Origin: DTU019 sp050949825
Lineage (GTDB): Bacteria; Bacillota; Syntrophomonadia; Syntrophomonadales; Syntrophomonadaceae
NCBI GenBank assembly: GCA_050949825.1
Contig: JBMNGL010000003.1
Location: 310,001-374,000 of the forward strand
Length of the DNA stretch: 64,000 nucleotides
Direction: 5' to 3'
The translations under genes were made by a program, and so were the position numbers. The notes beneath the pieces were generated by a model, which saw only the letters and a list, made by a program, of their open reading frames with translations, made no database searches and was not told the DNA's origin. Each line of letters starts with the position of its first letter. The stretch's first letter is position 1. Shown here piece by piece: positions 33,801 through 42,125 of the stretch.

Positions 33801-34245
33801 CAACATATACTTTATTGTCGCTGTCCACAGCTATGGCAGCTGGACTCTCGAAATAGTAGTCGGCTCCTCCGCTCCATTTAGTAATAAAATCGCCATTAAA
33901 ATCAAATTTTTGTATCCGCTTATTACCCGTATCAGTGACATAAATATTTCCGCTGCTGTCCAAAGCTATTCCATATGGAGATTTGAATTTGCCGTCTCCG
34001 CTGCCCTCGCCGCCCCATGTCTTAAGAAGCGTACCATCAGAATCAAATTTATTTATCTGATTTCTATCGAGCTCGACAACATATACGTTCCCGTCATCGT
34101 CCACAGTCATACCTCTTGGAGCTAATAATCCTGCTTTAAATGTAGTTATATCTACAGCCGCAAAAACCTGTGCTTCGCTAATAAAAGCTACAAGCATCAA
34201 TGCCAATACCAAAGGCAAAATCCGTTTCTTTACTCTCTTTTGCAT
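30826..34245 (-). CDS. Large SLH-anchored surface protein with NHL and fibronectin III repeats
   Basis: 1139 aa. Signal peptide 1-29 (cleavage near AQVFA). About six NHL repeats (40-310), each with NIYVTDTGNKRIQKFD-like units, predict a beta-propeller. A Ser/Thr/Ala-rich Ig-like stretch follows (about 313-515), two fibronectin III domains (about 518-700; PGAPTIQSA and PGAPSNITA starts), a spacer, a conserved module (about 725-945) and three SLH domains (about 950-1139; FKDVEKHWAKDAV, ITRGEFAAIVVRALGL, ITREQAMTMIARAM). SLH domains bind pyruvylated secondary wall polymers. It is second in an operon 13 bp after the BspA-like gene; aaaggag precedes the ATG. Two G-tracts in the NHL part could slip. 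Confidence 0.93.
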   Translation of the reverse strand: MQKRVKKRILPLVLALMLVAFISEAQVFAAVDITTFKAGLLAPRGMTVDDDGNVYVVELDRNQINKFDSDGTLLKTWGGEGSGDGKFKSPYGIALDSSGNIYVTDTGNKRIQKFDFNGDFITKWSGGADYYFESPAAIAVDSDNKVYVADCFSKLIQKFDSDGGFIKSWGGSGEDEGKFEYPHGLAFDSDNKVYVSDFFSHRIQKFDSDGGFIKSWGGVGEDEGKFKNPIGLALDSDNNIYVADSHNYRIQKFDSDGDFIKSWKSYGNGDNQFYSPTEIAVDLNGNIYISDSGNNRIQVLRDSTPTPAEITTASVAGITAPVAGAAPVASGSLTAGDASCTVTSLTWQNSDGSAAALTTEGKFKAASTYRAVIELTAAAGYKFQALTPTVNAGTAEAGTIDADGEGNKLTFAVTFGPTAALQVTGIAVTTQPAKLSYTEGTDGILALNGMVVTETNNDGSAATVTFIDGTAAGYTTGPANGTALTNAAHNNSAVTVTHTASGLTARTDNLTVNTAPPATHPGAPTIQSAIAGNRQVTIGWSGVPGSTGYNVYSSTTSNTYTTPSATVTGAVYSSDVTGLTNGTAYYFVVTAVGPDGESAFSNEVSVTPRTVPGAPSNITATAGDGQATVSFTSPTDNGGSAITGYTVTSNPGNITATGTGTNITVTGLSNGTAYTFTVTASNVAGTGPASEASNAVTPYRPSSGDSDRDETPPIPVTPSQPTNGVDILVNGKTVTVATVTTTKVDNKTVATVVVDDKKLVKKLQQEGNNAVVTIPVKNHADVVIGTLNGQTVKNMENTESVLEIITGSVTYTLPASQINIDTVSEQMGKQLELKDIAVSVKISEPEADTVKIVEDTADKNNYQIMVKPIEFEITCSNGEKTVEVSKFNAYVERLIEIPEGIDPSKITTGIILNADGTFSHVPTAITVIDGKYYAKINSLTNSTYSVIWSPKTFKDVEKHWAKDAVNNMGSRLVISGVRNDMFEPDRDITRGEFAAIVVRALGLMRPGTGKASFNDIAKNDWYYDAVSIAYENDIISGYGNGKFGPDDKITREQAMTMIARAMKITGLKVEIKDSEVSSLLANYTDGAAASAYAKTSIAACLKTGVITGRIGSTIAPRDYITRAEVAVIVQRLLQKSNLI
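33591..33740. repeat. Near-identical NHL-coding repeats with 9- and 8-bp C tracts
   Basis: Two ~138-bp segments of the NHL-coding region are almost identical and each contains a homopolymer: nine C at 33591-33599 and eight C at 33733-33740 (poly-G in the coding strand, encoding W-G-G). These are the longest homopolymers noticed in the surface locus. Confidence 0.85.
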
Positions 34246-34258
34246 TCTGATTACTCCT

Positions 34259-37200
34259 TTAATTAATTAATTTTGATTCCTTCAATAGATTCTTAATTGC
34301 CTGCGCAGTTTCTGCATAGGTCAGATTGGATTTTGGTGAAATAGATATCCCGCTTGTTCCATTAAATACGTGGGCGGACAACGCTTCTTTTACAGATACT
34401 TCTGCCCAATTACTTACTTTATCAAAATCTGTGTAATTCCGATATCTGTCCTTGTCGCTTCCGGTAAGCTTTGTTAACTGCATTGCTCTTTGGAGCATAA
34501 CCATAGCTTCTTCCCGTGTAATCTGCTGAGCAGGTCTGAAGGTATCATCCGGATATCCGGATACTATGCCGTATTCATTGGCGATGAGAATAGCCAAAGT
34601 TCTTTCACCTGTACTGCTTACATCCAAAAAATAATTCTCATGCTTATGTCCTTCTCTATACAACCCCAATGCTCGAACGATATATTCGGCAAAATCTGCA
34701 CGGGTAATGGCTTTATTGGGCTGAAAGCTTTCAGGATCAAAGATAACTAATCTGGATGCCATGTCGTTGACTGTTTCTTTGGCCCAGTGATTTTCTACGG
34801 ATTTTATAGAAATCGGATTCCAAATAACCGAATATGTGGAATTCGTTAGAGAATTTATCTTGGCAAACCACTTGCCGTCTTTTTGGTAAATTGCCGTAGG
34901 CACATGGCTGTAGGTACCATCAGGATTGAATACAACTCCTGTTGTAATCTTACTCGGGTCAACTCCTGCCGGTATCTCCATCACTCTTTCTACATAAATG
35001 CTGAATTTGCTGATTTCTACTTTTCCCGTTGTGCCATCTGATTTTGTTGTTTTGGCTGCAATTTCGAATTCCACCGGTGGAAATACCAGCTCTGCTCCAC
35101 TTGCTTTGACTGCTTCATTGTACTTGGCAACTACAGTTTCATCTATCTTGCTAATCTTTACTTCAACCTTGATATCTTTAAGATCCTTTTCCGAAACGCC
35201 AAGGTTTTCAGCCACTTTGCTGATGGTAAATTCTTCAGCCGGAATAATATACTCCACATTGTCCCGTTTGACAAAAACATCAAAGGTGTTTTCTTCCAGC
35301 TTCTTGACAATGTCACCGGTCAGTTCTACTTTAGCCACTTCTGAGTTTGAATGAGACACCGGAACCCGAATGGTGTTGCCCGTACCGCTTGGATTATTCC
35401 TTATGGCTTCATTGATTTTGCTTTCAATAGCCTGATTATTGACTTCTATTATAAATGTGGACTTTCCATCTTCCGTTGTTTTTCTTTCTGTTCCGGCATT
35501 GTATTCTTGTCCGTTGATAATTACTATAACGCTTTCTTGTGTTGGGGTAGTGCTTCCCTGAGATGAGCTAGTGCTTCCGCCCCCACCAATACGAGTCCAT
35601 TTGGCATAAAGAATCGTGTTCCCAGTTACCGTGTCTGTATCAAAAATCCATTGAGTTGTCAGGGCCGCATCCTTATACCAACCGGCAAAGGTATAGCCTA
35701 TCCTGGTGGTAGCAGGTGCTGTAATGGTCGCACCATGGCGGATACCAGTCATGTCCTCTACGGAGGTGCCGTCCTTGCTGTTAAAAGATACGGTATAGGT
35801 ATCAAGATAGGCTATTGTATATCCTGCCGCTGTTGCAGCTTCAATAAAGTTTTGGTTGGCAAAATAAGCATAGGCGGTCTTAGGGTCGGGTGCTGCGGTA
35901 ATAAATGCCTCTACTCCAATAATTTGATCTATGCCTTTATAAAGGTTAGTGATAGTTCCCAGAGCAATGCAATCATAAAATGCATCTGCGCTTATACTCG
36001 TTACCGAGTTAGGTATTGTAATAGAGGTCAGTTTAGTGCAAGAGGCAAATGCTTCTACACCGATACTCGTTACCGAGTTTCCAAGCACGACAGAGGTCAG
36101 TTCGGTGCAAGAGTCAAATACACCCTCACCAATACTCGTTACCGAGTTAGGAATTACGACAGAGGTCAGAGCATAGCACCTTTTAAATGCATCGTTTCCA
36201 ATACTCATTACCGAGTCGGGAATTACGACAGAGGTCAGGGCATAGCAATTACTAAATGCACCTTCGCTTATACTCGTTACCGAGTTAGAAATTGCAACAG
36301 AGGCCAGATTAGTGCAAGAAGAAAATGCACCCACACCCATACTGGTTACCGAGTTAGGAATTATAATTGAGGTCAGTTCAATGCAATCGGCAAATGCTTC
36401 TACACCGATACTCGTTACCGAGTCAGGAATTGCAATAGAGGTGAGGGCACTGCAATTATAAAATGCATGGTCACCTATCCTCTCTACCGAGTTAGGTATT
36501 ATAACAGAAGTCAATTCAGAGCAATCAGCAATGGCATAGCTACCTATACTCTTTATCTCGCCTATAATCTCAACTTCTTTGATATCATTTCCTGCAGAAT
36601 AAAGCGGCGAATCAAATCTATCATAATCATACATAGCCCCGTCGCCTGTTATTACAAGTGTTCCATCGGAATCTAGGGTACCGGTTACATTATCTCCAAG
36701 TTTGTAGGTTTCCGCCCATTTGGCATAAAGAGTAATGTCATCGATTACCGTATCAGTATCAAAAATCCATTGGGTTGTCAATGACTCTTCCTTATACCAA
36801 CCGGCAAAGGTATAGTCTGTCTTAGTGGGAGCAGTCGCAGGAGCTGCTATGGTCTCACCGTGGCTTACACCGGTGATGGGATCTATGAAGGTACCCCCCT
36901 TGCTGTCAAAGGATACATCGTAAAGATTTTTTATATCATACCCTGCCGCTGTTGCGGCATTGATAAAAGACACGTTAGCAGGATAAGCATATGCGGTCTT
37001 AGGGCTGGGACACATATTAGTAAATGGATTACCTATTATAGTTTGATTTGTGCCATTATAATGGTTAGTGATAGATGCGAGGCTAGTGCAACCATGAAAT
37101 GCTTGCATATTTATTCTCGTTACTGAAGAAGAAATTACAACAGAGGTCAGGTCAATACAATTCTCAAATGCAGAGTTGCTTATACTAGTTACTGAGTCAG

Positions 37201-38326
37201 GAATTACAATAGAGGCCAGGGCACTACAACCGAAAAATGCACCCATACCTATACTCGTTACTGAGGAAGGAATCATAAACTCAACAGAGGTCAGTGCAGT
37301 GCAAAGCCTAAATACATTGCTATCTATACTTGATAATGAGTCAGGAATTGTAACATGGGTCAGGCTGGAGCAACCCCAAAATGCGGAGCCCATACTTGTT
37401 ACCGAGTTAGGGATTGTAAAAGCTTCCAGAGCAGTACAACTATAAAATGCATAGTCGCCTATACTCTTTACTGAGTCGGGAATTGTAACAGTTTTCAGAG
37501 TAGTACAACCAAAAAGTGCATAGGTGCCTATACTTTCTACATCGGAACCTATTTCTACATTGGTCAGGCTACTGCAATCCTGAAATAAAAAATTACCCAC
37601 ACTCGTTACTTCATCACCAATCATAACTTCAGTAATAGAAGCTCTTGTATTATAGAACCCTGGACGATTAGCATCACTAAAATCATACATCGATCCGGTT
37701 CCTTCGATCACCAACTCTCCATCGTCATATAGAGTGCCTGTTACGTTTTCTCCAAGCGTGTAGGTTTCCAAAATCGTCCCGGAAGACATAAGCGCTATAC
37801 CGAACATCCCCATGGCTCCAGTAGCCTTTTCTTCCACGACTTCTCCTATGATTTCTTCTTCAATATCTTCCTCAATAGTTTCTTCAGCCGGCTCTTCTTT
37901 TATATCCTCTTCTGTCAGTTCTACCTGATAAAAGGCCATTATCCGGACTTCATCGGTCATATCAACATCATAAATCTGCAGATAATTGCCCGCCGCCACT
38001 CCTGCCGTGATATCAGCGCCCGACTCATAGTCTTCAAGTAAATTATCTCCGGCAGTTGGGGCGACTTCTCCCACCTGGGGCGTTGCAATTTCCTGCTCTG
38101 TTACATTAACAACCAAACTTCCATAAACATGATCTGTTATTGTTGCTGAAGTAGCCCCTGTTATTTCCCCGGGGAACAAAACTGCTGCCAGCAGAGGCAC
38201 AAACTCTGGCTCTGCTATGAGGTCACCTGAATCTTCCGCTATCACTGGCGCCACACCAACAAGCAGTTGCATGAGCATTGACATGATTAATAGAACAGTG
38301 ATTTTTTTACGTATTGTTTTTTTCAT
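34259..38326 (-). CDS. Very large SLH-anchored BspA-type leucine-rich-repeat protein with InlB B-repeats
   Basis: 1355 aa. Signal peptide about 1-31, then an acidic region (about 140-170). The first block of BspA/TpLRR repeats (about 190-460) has ~23-residue units of the form VTIPDSVKSIGDYAFYSC. An InlB B-repeat follows (about 465-540, ending WIFDTDTV..LYAKW), then a second LRR block (545-830), a second InlB repeat (843-915), a Gly/Ser linker, the same conserved module as in the downstream protein (about 930-1165) and three SLH domains (1175-1355). BspA-type LRRs commonly mediate adhesion. ATG start with ggaggtg upstream. The DNA shows ~69-bp direct repeats at 36000-36480 and 37100-37600. Confidence 0.93.
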   Translation of the reverse strand: MKKTIRKKITVLLIMSMLMQLLVGVAPVIAEDSGDLIAEPEFVPLLAAVLFPGEITGATSATITDHVYGSLVVNVTEQEIATPQVGEVAPTAGDNLLEDYESGADITAGVAAGNYLQIYDVDMTDEVRIMAFYQVELTEEDIKEEPAEETIEEDIEEEIIGEVVEEKATGAMGMFGIALMSSGTILETYTLGENVTGTLYDDGELVIEGTGSMYDFSDANRPGFYNTRASITEVMIGDEVTSVGNFLFQDCSSLTNVEIGSDVESIGTYALFGCTTLKTVTIPDSVKSIGDYAFYSCTALEAFTIPNSVTSMGSAFWGCSSLTHVTIPDSLSSIDSNVFRLCTALTSVEFMIPSSVTSIGMGAFFGCSALASIVIPDSVTSISNSAFENCIDLTSVVISSSVTRINMQAFHGCTSLASITNHYNGTNQTIIGNPFTNMCPSPKTAYAYPANVSFINAATAAGYDIKNLYDVSFDSKGGTFIDPITGVSHGETIAAPATAPTKTDYTFAGWYKEESLTTQWIFDTDTVIDDITLYAKWAETYKLGDNVTGTLDSDGTLVITGDGAMYDYDRFDSPLYSAGNDIKEVEIIGEIKSIGSYAIADCSELTSVIIPNSVERIGDHAFYNCSALTSIAIPDSVTSIGVEAFADCIELTSIIIPNSVTSMGVGAFSSCTNLASVAISNSVTSISEGAFSNCYALTSVVIPDSVMSIGNDAFKRCYALTSVVIPNSVTSIGEGVFDSCTELTSVVLGNSVTSIGVEAFASCTKLTSITIPNSVTSISADAFYDCIALGTITNLYKGIDQIIGVEAFITAAPDPKTAYAYFANQNFIEAATAAGYTIAYLDTYTVSFNSKDGTSVEDMTGIRHGATITAPATTRIGYTFAGWYKDAALTTQWIFDTDTVTGNTILYAKWTRIGGGGSTSSSQGSTTPTQESVIVIINGQEYNAGTERKTTEDGKSTFIIEVNNQAIESKINEAIRNNPSGTGNTIRVPVSHSNSEVAKVELTGDIVKKLEENTFDVFVKRDNVEYIIPAEEFTISKVAENLGVSEKDLKDIKVEVKISKIDETVVAKYNEAVKASGAELVFPPVEFEIAAKTTKSDGTTGKVEISKFSIYVERVMEIPAGVDPSKITTGVVFNPDGTYSHVPTAIYQKDGKWFAKINSLTNSTYSVIWNPISIKSVENHWAKETVNDMASRLVIFDPESFQPNKAITRADFAEYIVRALGLYREGHKHENYFLDVSSTGERTLAILIANEYGIVSGYPDDTFRPAQQITREEAMVMLQRAMQLTKLTGSDKDRYRNYTDFDKVSNWAEVSVKEALSAHVFNGTSGISISPKSNLTYAETAQAIKNLLKESKLIN
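36000..37620. repeat. ~69-bp LRR-coding direct repeats
   Basis: Two blocks (about 36000-36480 and 37080-37620) consist of degenerate 69-bp units sharing actcgttaccgagt and acagaggtcag words, one unit per 23-residue LRR. Repeat-mediated recombination could change repeat number. Confidence 0.8.
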
Positions 38327-38405
38327 TCCCTTTACACCTCCAAATTAATTTATAAATATCGAATTAGTATCCTTACCATCCGCGTTCAACCCCGATGTTT
38401 TTTCA

Positions 38406-38639
38406 TTATTCCGTTATTCTTCTGCCGTACCCCAGCCTGACGCATTCAAAAATGGTAACAGTTTTCATGCTCGTACCATAAGGATGAGATGTGGATATGC
38501 AGCAGTATGGACAATCGCTTACATGAACGGCTGCAAATAGAGTAGAACTTTTATGACAGCATTTCCCCGCAAAGGGAAACATGTCCTCAGCTACACTGCA
38601 GTCTTCACCTGGGAATTTTTTTATATCGTCAGCCTGCAT
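38406..38639 (-). CDS. Possible small Cys/His-rich protein
   Basis: 77 aa with seven Cys and three His, including CSVAEDMFPFAGKCCH and SDCPYCCIST, suggestive of a metal site. The ATG at 38639 has gaggtg 9 bases upstream. It lies 80 bp upstream of the SLH operon on the same strand, in the interval shared with the divergent regulator gene. No family recognised. It could be a chance frame; the clustered cysteines and ribosome site argue mildly for a real gene. Confidence 0.4.
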   Translation of the reverse strand: MQADDIKKFPGEDCSVAEDMFPFAGKCCHKSSTLFAAVHVSDCPYCCISTSHPYGTSMKTVTIFECVRLGYGRRITE

Positions 38640-38835
38640 CTGAATGCACCTCGCTTTTACTTTTAATCTAAATTATGGTTCGGGCACAGTATTATAAAAA
38701 TAATTGTAACCGTCAACAATTAACAAAACCGTTAACAAAACTACATTTCCGGTATTTTTCTCGAGGAAATATGCCAATATTCCCCATATTCTGGTATGAT
38801 TTAATTGTTTGTATTATATGTGGGGGTTCGGGGAT

Positions 38836-41697
38836 ATGCATAATATACCAAGCGCGAGACTGACGGTTCCAGGAACCGCCGCGGGAGAAATTATACGCAA
38901 AAATTTAATAGATGCCGTACTGAGCAGTGCAACAAAACTTGTATATATACACGGGGCTGCGGGCTATGGCAAGACCACTCTCCTTTCACAGATCGCAAAT
39001 TCCGCGGAATATGCCATCTGGCTTTCACTGGATGGAGAAGATGATATTTTTACCTTCGTGAACACATTCTGTGAAGCAATAAAGCAGGCCTTTCCGGAAC
39101 TTGACTTTGTCTTGTCGGAATACCTGCCCCTTTCTGAAAAGAACAATTTCATCTCAATACTTGCGAGCTCACTGATATGCGGCATTGAAGACATCCCCAA
39201 AGATTTAGTTTTTGTCATGGACGACCTGCATACAATAGATGAAATCGGAGTTAAAAAGCTAATTGCCTGCCTTATCAAATATCCGCCTAAGAATACGAAG
39301 TTCTGTTTCGGCAGCAGAGAATTGCCTTGGGGCGATTTTTTGGAGTTCAGGTTAAAGGGCGCTATGCATGAGCTGACCCAGAAGGAACTTGCGTTTACAA
39401 GGGAAGAAACCGCCTGTATCCTGGGCTTTGACGATCCTGACCTTTACAATTCAACGGAAGGATGGCCCCTTGCCGTCGGCTCCTTCAAGGTATTGCTGGA
39501 GAACGGGATATCCATAAAAGACATTCCTTCCTACGGAAATGAAGCCCTTTATTCGTACCTTTTTAAGGAATGTATCGGTAACCTGAACTTATATATGGTA
39601 GACTTCGTAAAGAAATCGGCCTACTTTAACGAACTGGACCCGCAGATGCTGGACGTTGTCCTGAATAAAAAAAACACGAAGCTCATACTCGAAAGCCTCG
39701 TATCCCGGAATTTTTTCACGGTTAAAACGGGCGCCGGATTTTATCGCTACCACGCGCTTTTTAGAAACAGCCTGCTGGAAGCGGGAGAGCAGTCTCAAAA
39801 AACTTTGCTGCAGCAAAAAGCAGCCCGGTTTTATTTTGATAAAGAGCAGTATTCAAGGGCAGCCCGATACGCCATTGATTCAAAAGACTACGAACTGCTG
39901 GAAAAAATCATTCTGAAATGCTACAAGGATCTTATGAAGGCTGGCAGTTACAATGAGCTCCGGATATGGTTCCAGGCTCTGGACAACTCTGCTGCCGAAT
40001 TGAGTCCGGCCGTTCTTGTAGCAAAGGGCGCATTTCTTTCCGTTATAGGTAATTTTGTCAATGCCAAAGCATGCCTTGACACGGCAATACCTTCATTAAG
40101 CGAAGACGAAAAAGGCCTGTACTTTGAAGCAATGCTGCATAAGGCCAGGGTTCTACGCAATTTTGTCTCCTTTGAGGAGTCAAGCAGGCTGCTTGACGAG
40201 CTGATTTCAAAGCTTGACAACCAGGCCTGCGAATTGGCTTATTCGGTCACCATTGAGAAACTATACAATCTGTGCTGGGAATCTCAGATAAACAAAGCTT
40301 GTTCCCTTGCCCGGCAAATGATAGAGGCTTGTGCCAATGCAGGCAATCTGAAGATCATGCTTTGGTTCGAAAGGTATTTGTGCACAATACACTTCTTTGC
40401 AGGCAATATGAAGGAATCGGTTTATTATTATGAGAAATCCCTTGGAATTTCTTCAGATGAGCTGAAATACCTTGGCATGCACAGCACTGGCATCTATGCT
40501 GCCAAGGCTTATCAGATGCTGGGGGACAGAAGCCGCTCCCTCTCCGTATTGTCGGAAGAGCTTCAGCGGCTCAGAAATACGGGCAACTATGAAGAAATGT
40601 GGTCATGTTACCTGATGGCTGCCGAGATTCATTACCAGAATGCTATTATTGACAAAATGAACGGCGAAAATGTTTCCTTTGAGGCTGCGGCCAAGTATTT
40701 TACCTTGGCGGACGAATACGCACCCCTCTACCGTAAAACCGATTTTCAGCTGCATTGGGCGAAAATACAGCGCCTTACTTATAGTCTCATTTTTACAAAT
40801 GCTCCGAATGAAGACAGCGTGCGAGAAATCTTTGTAAACCTTGACAAAGCAGGAGTTTATCTGAAAAACGTAGTACTAGCCAGGCTCATGGGTTACTTTT
40901 CGGCCATATCCGATTATCCGAACGCGGTTAAATGTGCAAGCCTTTGCATAGAAGCTGGAGAAAGTGCCGGTATAATGCTCCATCCCTCGCTGTCATACGG
41001 ACTGCTTGCAAGGGCGGCAATAGCCACAAAGGATGATAAAAAGGCGGCCCAACTGACAAGGCGCTATCTTAAGCTTTGCTCCGATAATGGGCTCTATGAA
41101 TATTTCAAGCTGCGGAAGGCCTACGATCCGGTCCTTGAATTTGCGTATAACAACGAAATAGAGCCCGAGATTACAAGACAGCTGATGGAATTTGCCGGAT
41201 ACAAGCCGAAGAAAGTGTATATTGATACTTTGGGCGGTTTTGCCGCTTATCAGGACAAAGACAGGCAAAAGCCTATAAAATTCAGGTCGAAAAAGGAACG
41301 CGAGCTTTTGGCTTTTCTGCTTGATGCAGGTGACCGGGGAGCCACGAAAGAACAAATATTTAACGCCATCTGGCAGGAGTCGGAAGCCATTAATATAAAA
41401 AACCTGATCGCAGTTAACCTGACCCATTTAAAAAACGACCTTAAACGCACAGGAATAGAAAAATCGGTTATCTGCCGGGAAAACCGCTATTTTATATGCC
41501 GGGAAGAAATTGAGTGCGATAACGATCTCTATGAAAGAGCATATGAAGAGTTCAAACATCAAAATACCAAAGAACTAGCCAAAAAGCTTTTACCCCTTTA
41601 TAAAGGGGAATACTTATCGGATTTCGAAGCGCTTTGGGCAGTTGAAAAAAGGCTCAGATACCGGGATATTTATGAAGAAATCGCTGGTTATTGTTGA
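38836..41697 (+). CDS. MalT-like ATPase/TPR regulator with C-terminal SARP-type DNA-binding end
   Basis: 953 aa from the ATG at 38836 (G-rich cgggga upstream; TTG 38809 and ATG 38818 lack sites). The N-terminal STAND-type NTPase has Walker A HGAAGYGKTTLL (about 35-46) and Walker B LVFVMDDLHTID (about 125-136), followed by TEGWPLAVGSF as in MalT. A long helical TPR-like region spans about 330-780. The C terminus has an OmpR/SARP winged helix (about 808-880; KKERELLAFLLDAG, TKEQIFNAIW) and a BTAD-like tail (885-953). In classical SARPs these two domains are N-terminal. It is divergent from the SLH operon, which it may activate. Confidence 0.88.
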   Translation: MHNIPSARLTVPGTAAGEIIRKNLIDAVLSSATKLVYIHGAAGYGKTTLLSQIANSAEYAIWLSLDGEDDIFTFVNTFCEAIKQAFPELDFVLSEYLPLSEKNNFISILASSLICGIEDIPKDLVFVMDDLHTIDEIGVKKLIACLIKYPPKNTKFCFGSRELPWGDFLEFRLKGAMHELTQKELAFTREETACILGFDDPDLYNSTEGWPLAVGSFKVLLENGISIKDIPSYGNEALYSYLFKECIGNLNLYMVDFVKKSAYFNELDPQMLDVVLNKKNTKLILESLVSRNFFTVKTGAGFYRYHALFRNSLLEAGEQSQKTLLQQKAARFYFDKEQYSRAARYAIDSKDYELLEKIILKCYKDLMKAGSYNELRIWFQALDNSAAELSPAVLVAKGAFLSVIGNFVNAKACLDTAIPSLSEDEKGLYFEAMLHKARVLRNFVSFEESSRLLDELISKLDNQACELAYSVTIEKLYNLCWESQINKACSLARQMIEACANAGNLKIMLWFERYLCTIHFFAGNMKESVYYYEKSLGISSDELKYLGMHSTGIYAAKAYQMLGDRSRSLSVLSEELQRLRNTGNYEEMWSCYLMAAEIHYQNAIIDKMNGENVSFEAAAKYFTLADEYAPLYRKTDFQLHWAKIQRLTYSLIFTNAPNEDSVREIFVNLDKAGVYLKNVVLARLMGYFSAISDYPNAVKCASLCIEAGESAGIMLHPSLSYGLLARAAIATKDDKKAAQLTRRYLKLCSDNGLYEYFKLRKAYDPVLEFAYNNEIEPEITRQLMEFAGYKPKKVYIDTLGGFAAYQDKDRQKPIKFRSKKERELLAFLLDAGDRGATKEQIFNAIWQESEAINIKNLIAVNLTHLKNDLKRTGIEKSVICRENRYFICREEIECDNDLYERAYEEFKHQNTKELAKKLLPLYKGEYLSDFEALWAVEKRLRYRDIYEEIAGYC

Positions 41698-42019
41698 GCC
41701 TCATCTTCAAAAGTACCCGATGTCATCTATAAAAATCCCTGCATATAGTGGTTAACCTGCCTTATTTGCTTCTCAGAGCACTATTTGTCATCATTATTGT
41801 ACACTCAACGTGCCTTGAGAATCCAATAAAGATGTCGTTTAAACCTGGTGAGGCCTTGGCGACAGGGTATATTATCAATAAGTCACCAATTTAAGTTTAA
41901 TTTCCTAGGTAAATAGTATCTTTTGAGTTCTGAAGGCTTTTCCTGAATTATGCCATCTTTGTGTAATAATACGTTTAAAGGAAGGGGATGACATATGTTG
42001 TCATTGCTTATCAATAAAT
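41698..42019. other. Intergenic region, no gene recognised
   Basis: 322 bp of AT-rich sequence after the regulator gene. An aaggaagggg followed by ATG at 41995 opens only an eight-codon frame. A small palindrome (tgacatatgttgtca) overlaps it. No repeat or RNA recognised. Confidence 0.45.
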
Positions 42020-42057
42020 AAATAGGTGTAATTCACTTCTGCAAATTACACCTATTT
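42014..42057 (-). terminator. Terminator of glmS
   Basis: A perfect 14-bp stem (42020-42033 with 42044-42057, 10-nt loop) is followed on the minus strand by tttatttatt. It may also stop transcription from the plus strand. Confidence 0.82.
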
Positions 42058-42125
42058 GATACGACATTATTTAAAAAGTACAACTCTATTTTTAAACCAC
42101 ACTTTTATAAATCAACACCATCCGC

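Noticed and set aside
33508..34125. 205-codon frame antisense to the NHL repeats
   Set aside because: Arises from repeat periodicity of the real minus-strand gene; its sequence is itself repetitive and unlike any known protein.
41995..42021. Eight-codon leader peptide after the regulator gene
   Set aside because: It has a purine-rich upstream stretch, but no gene follows on that strand that it could attenuate.
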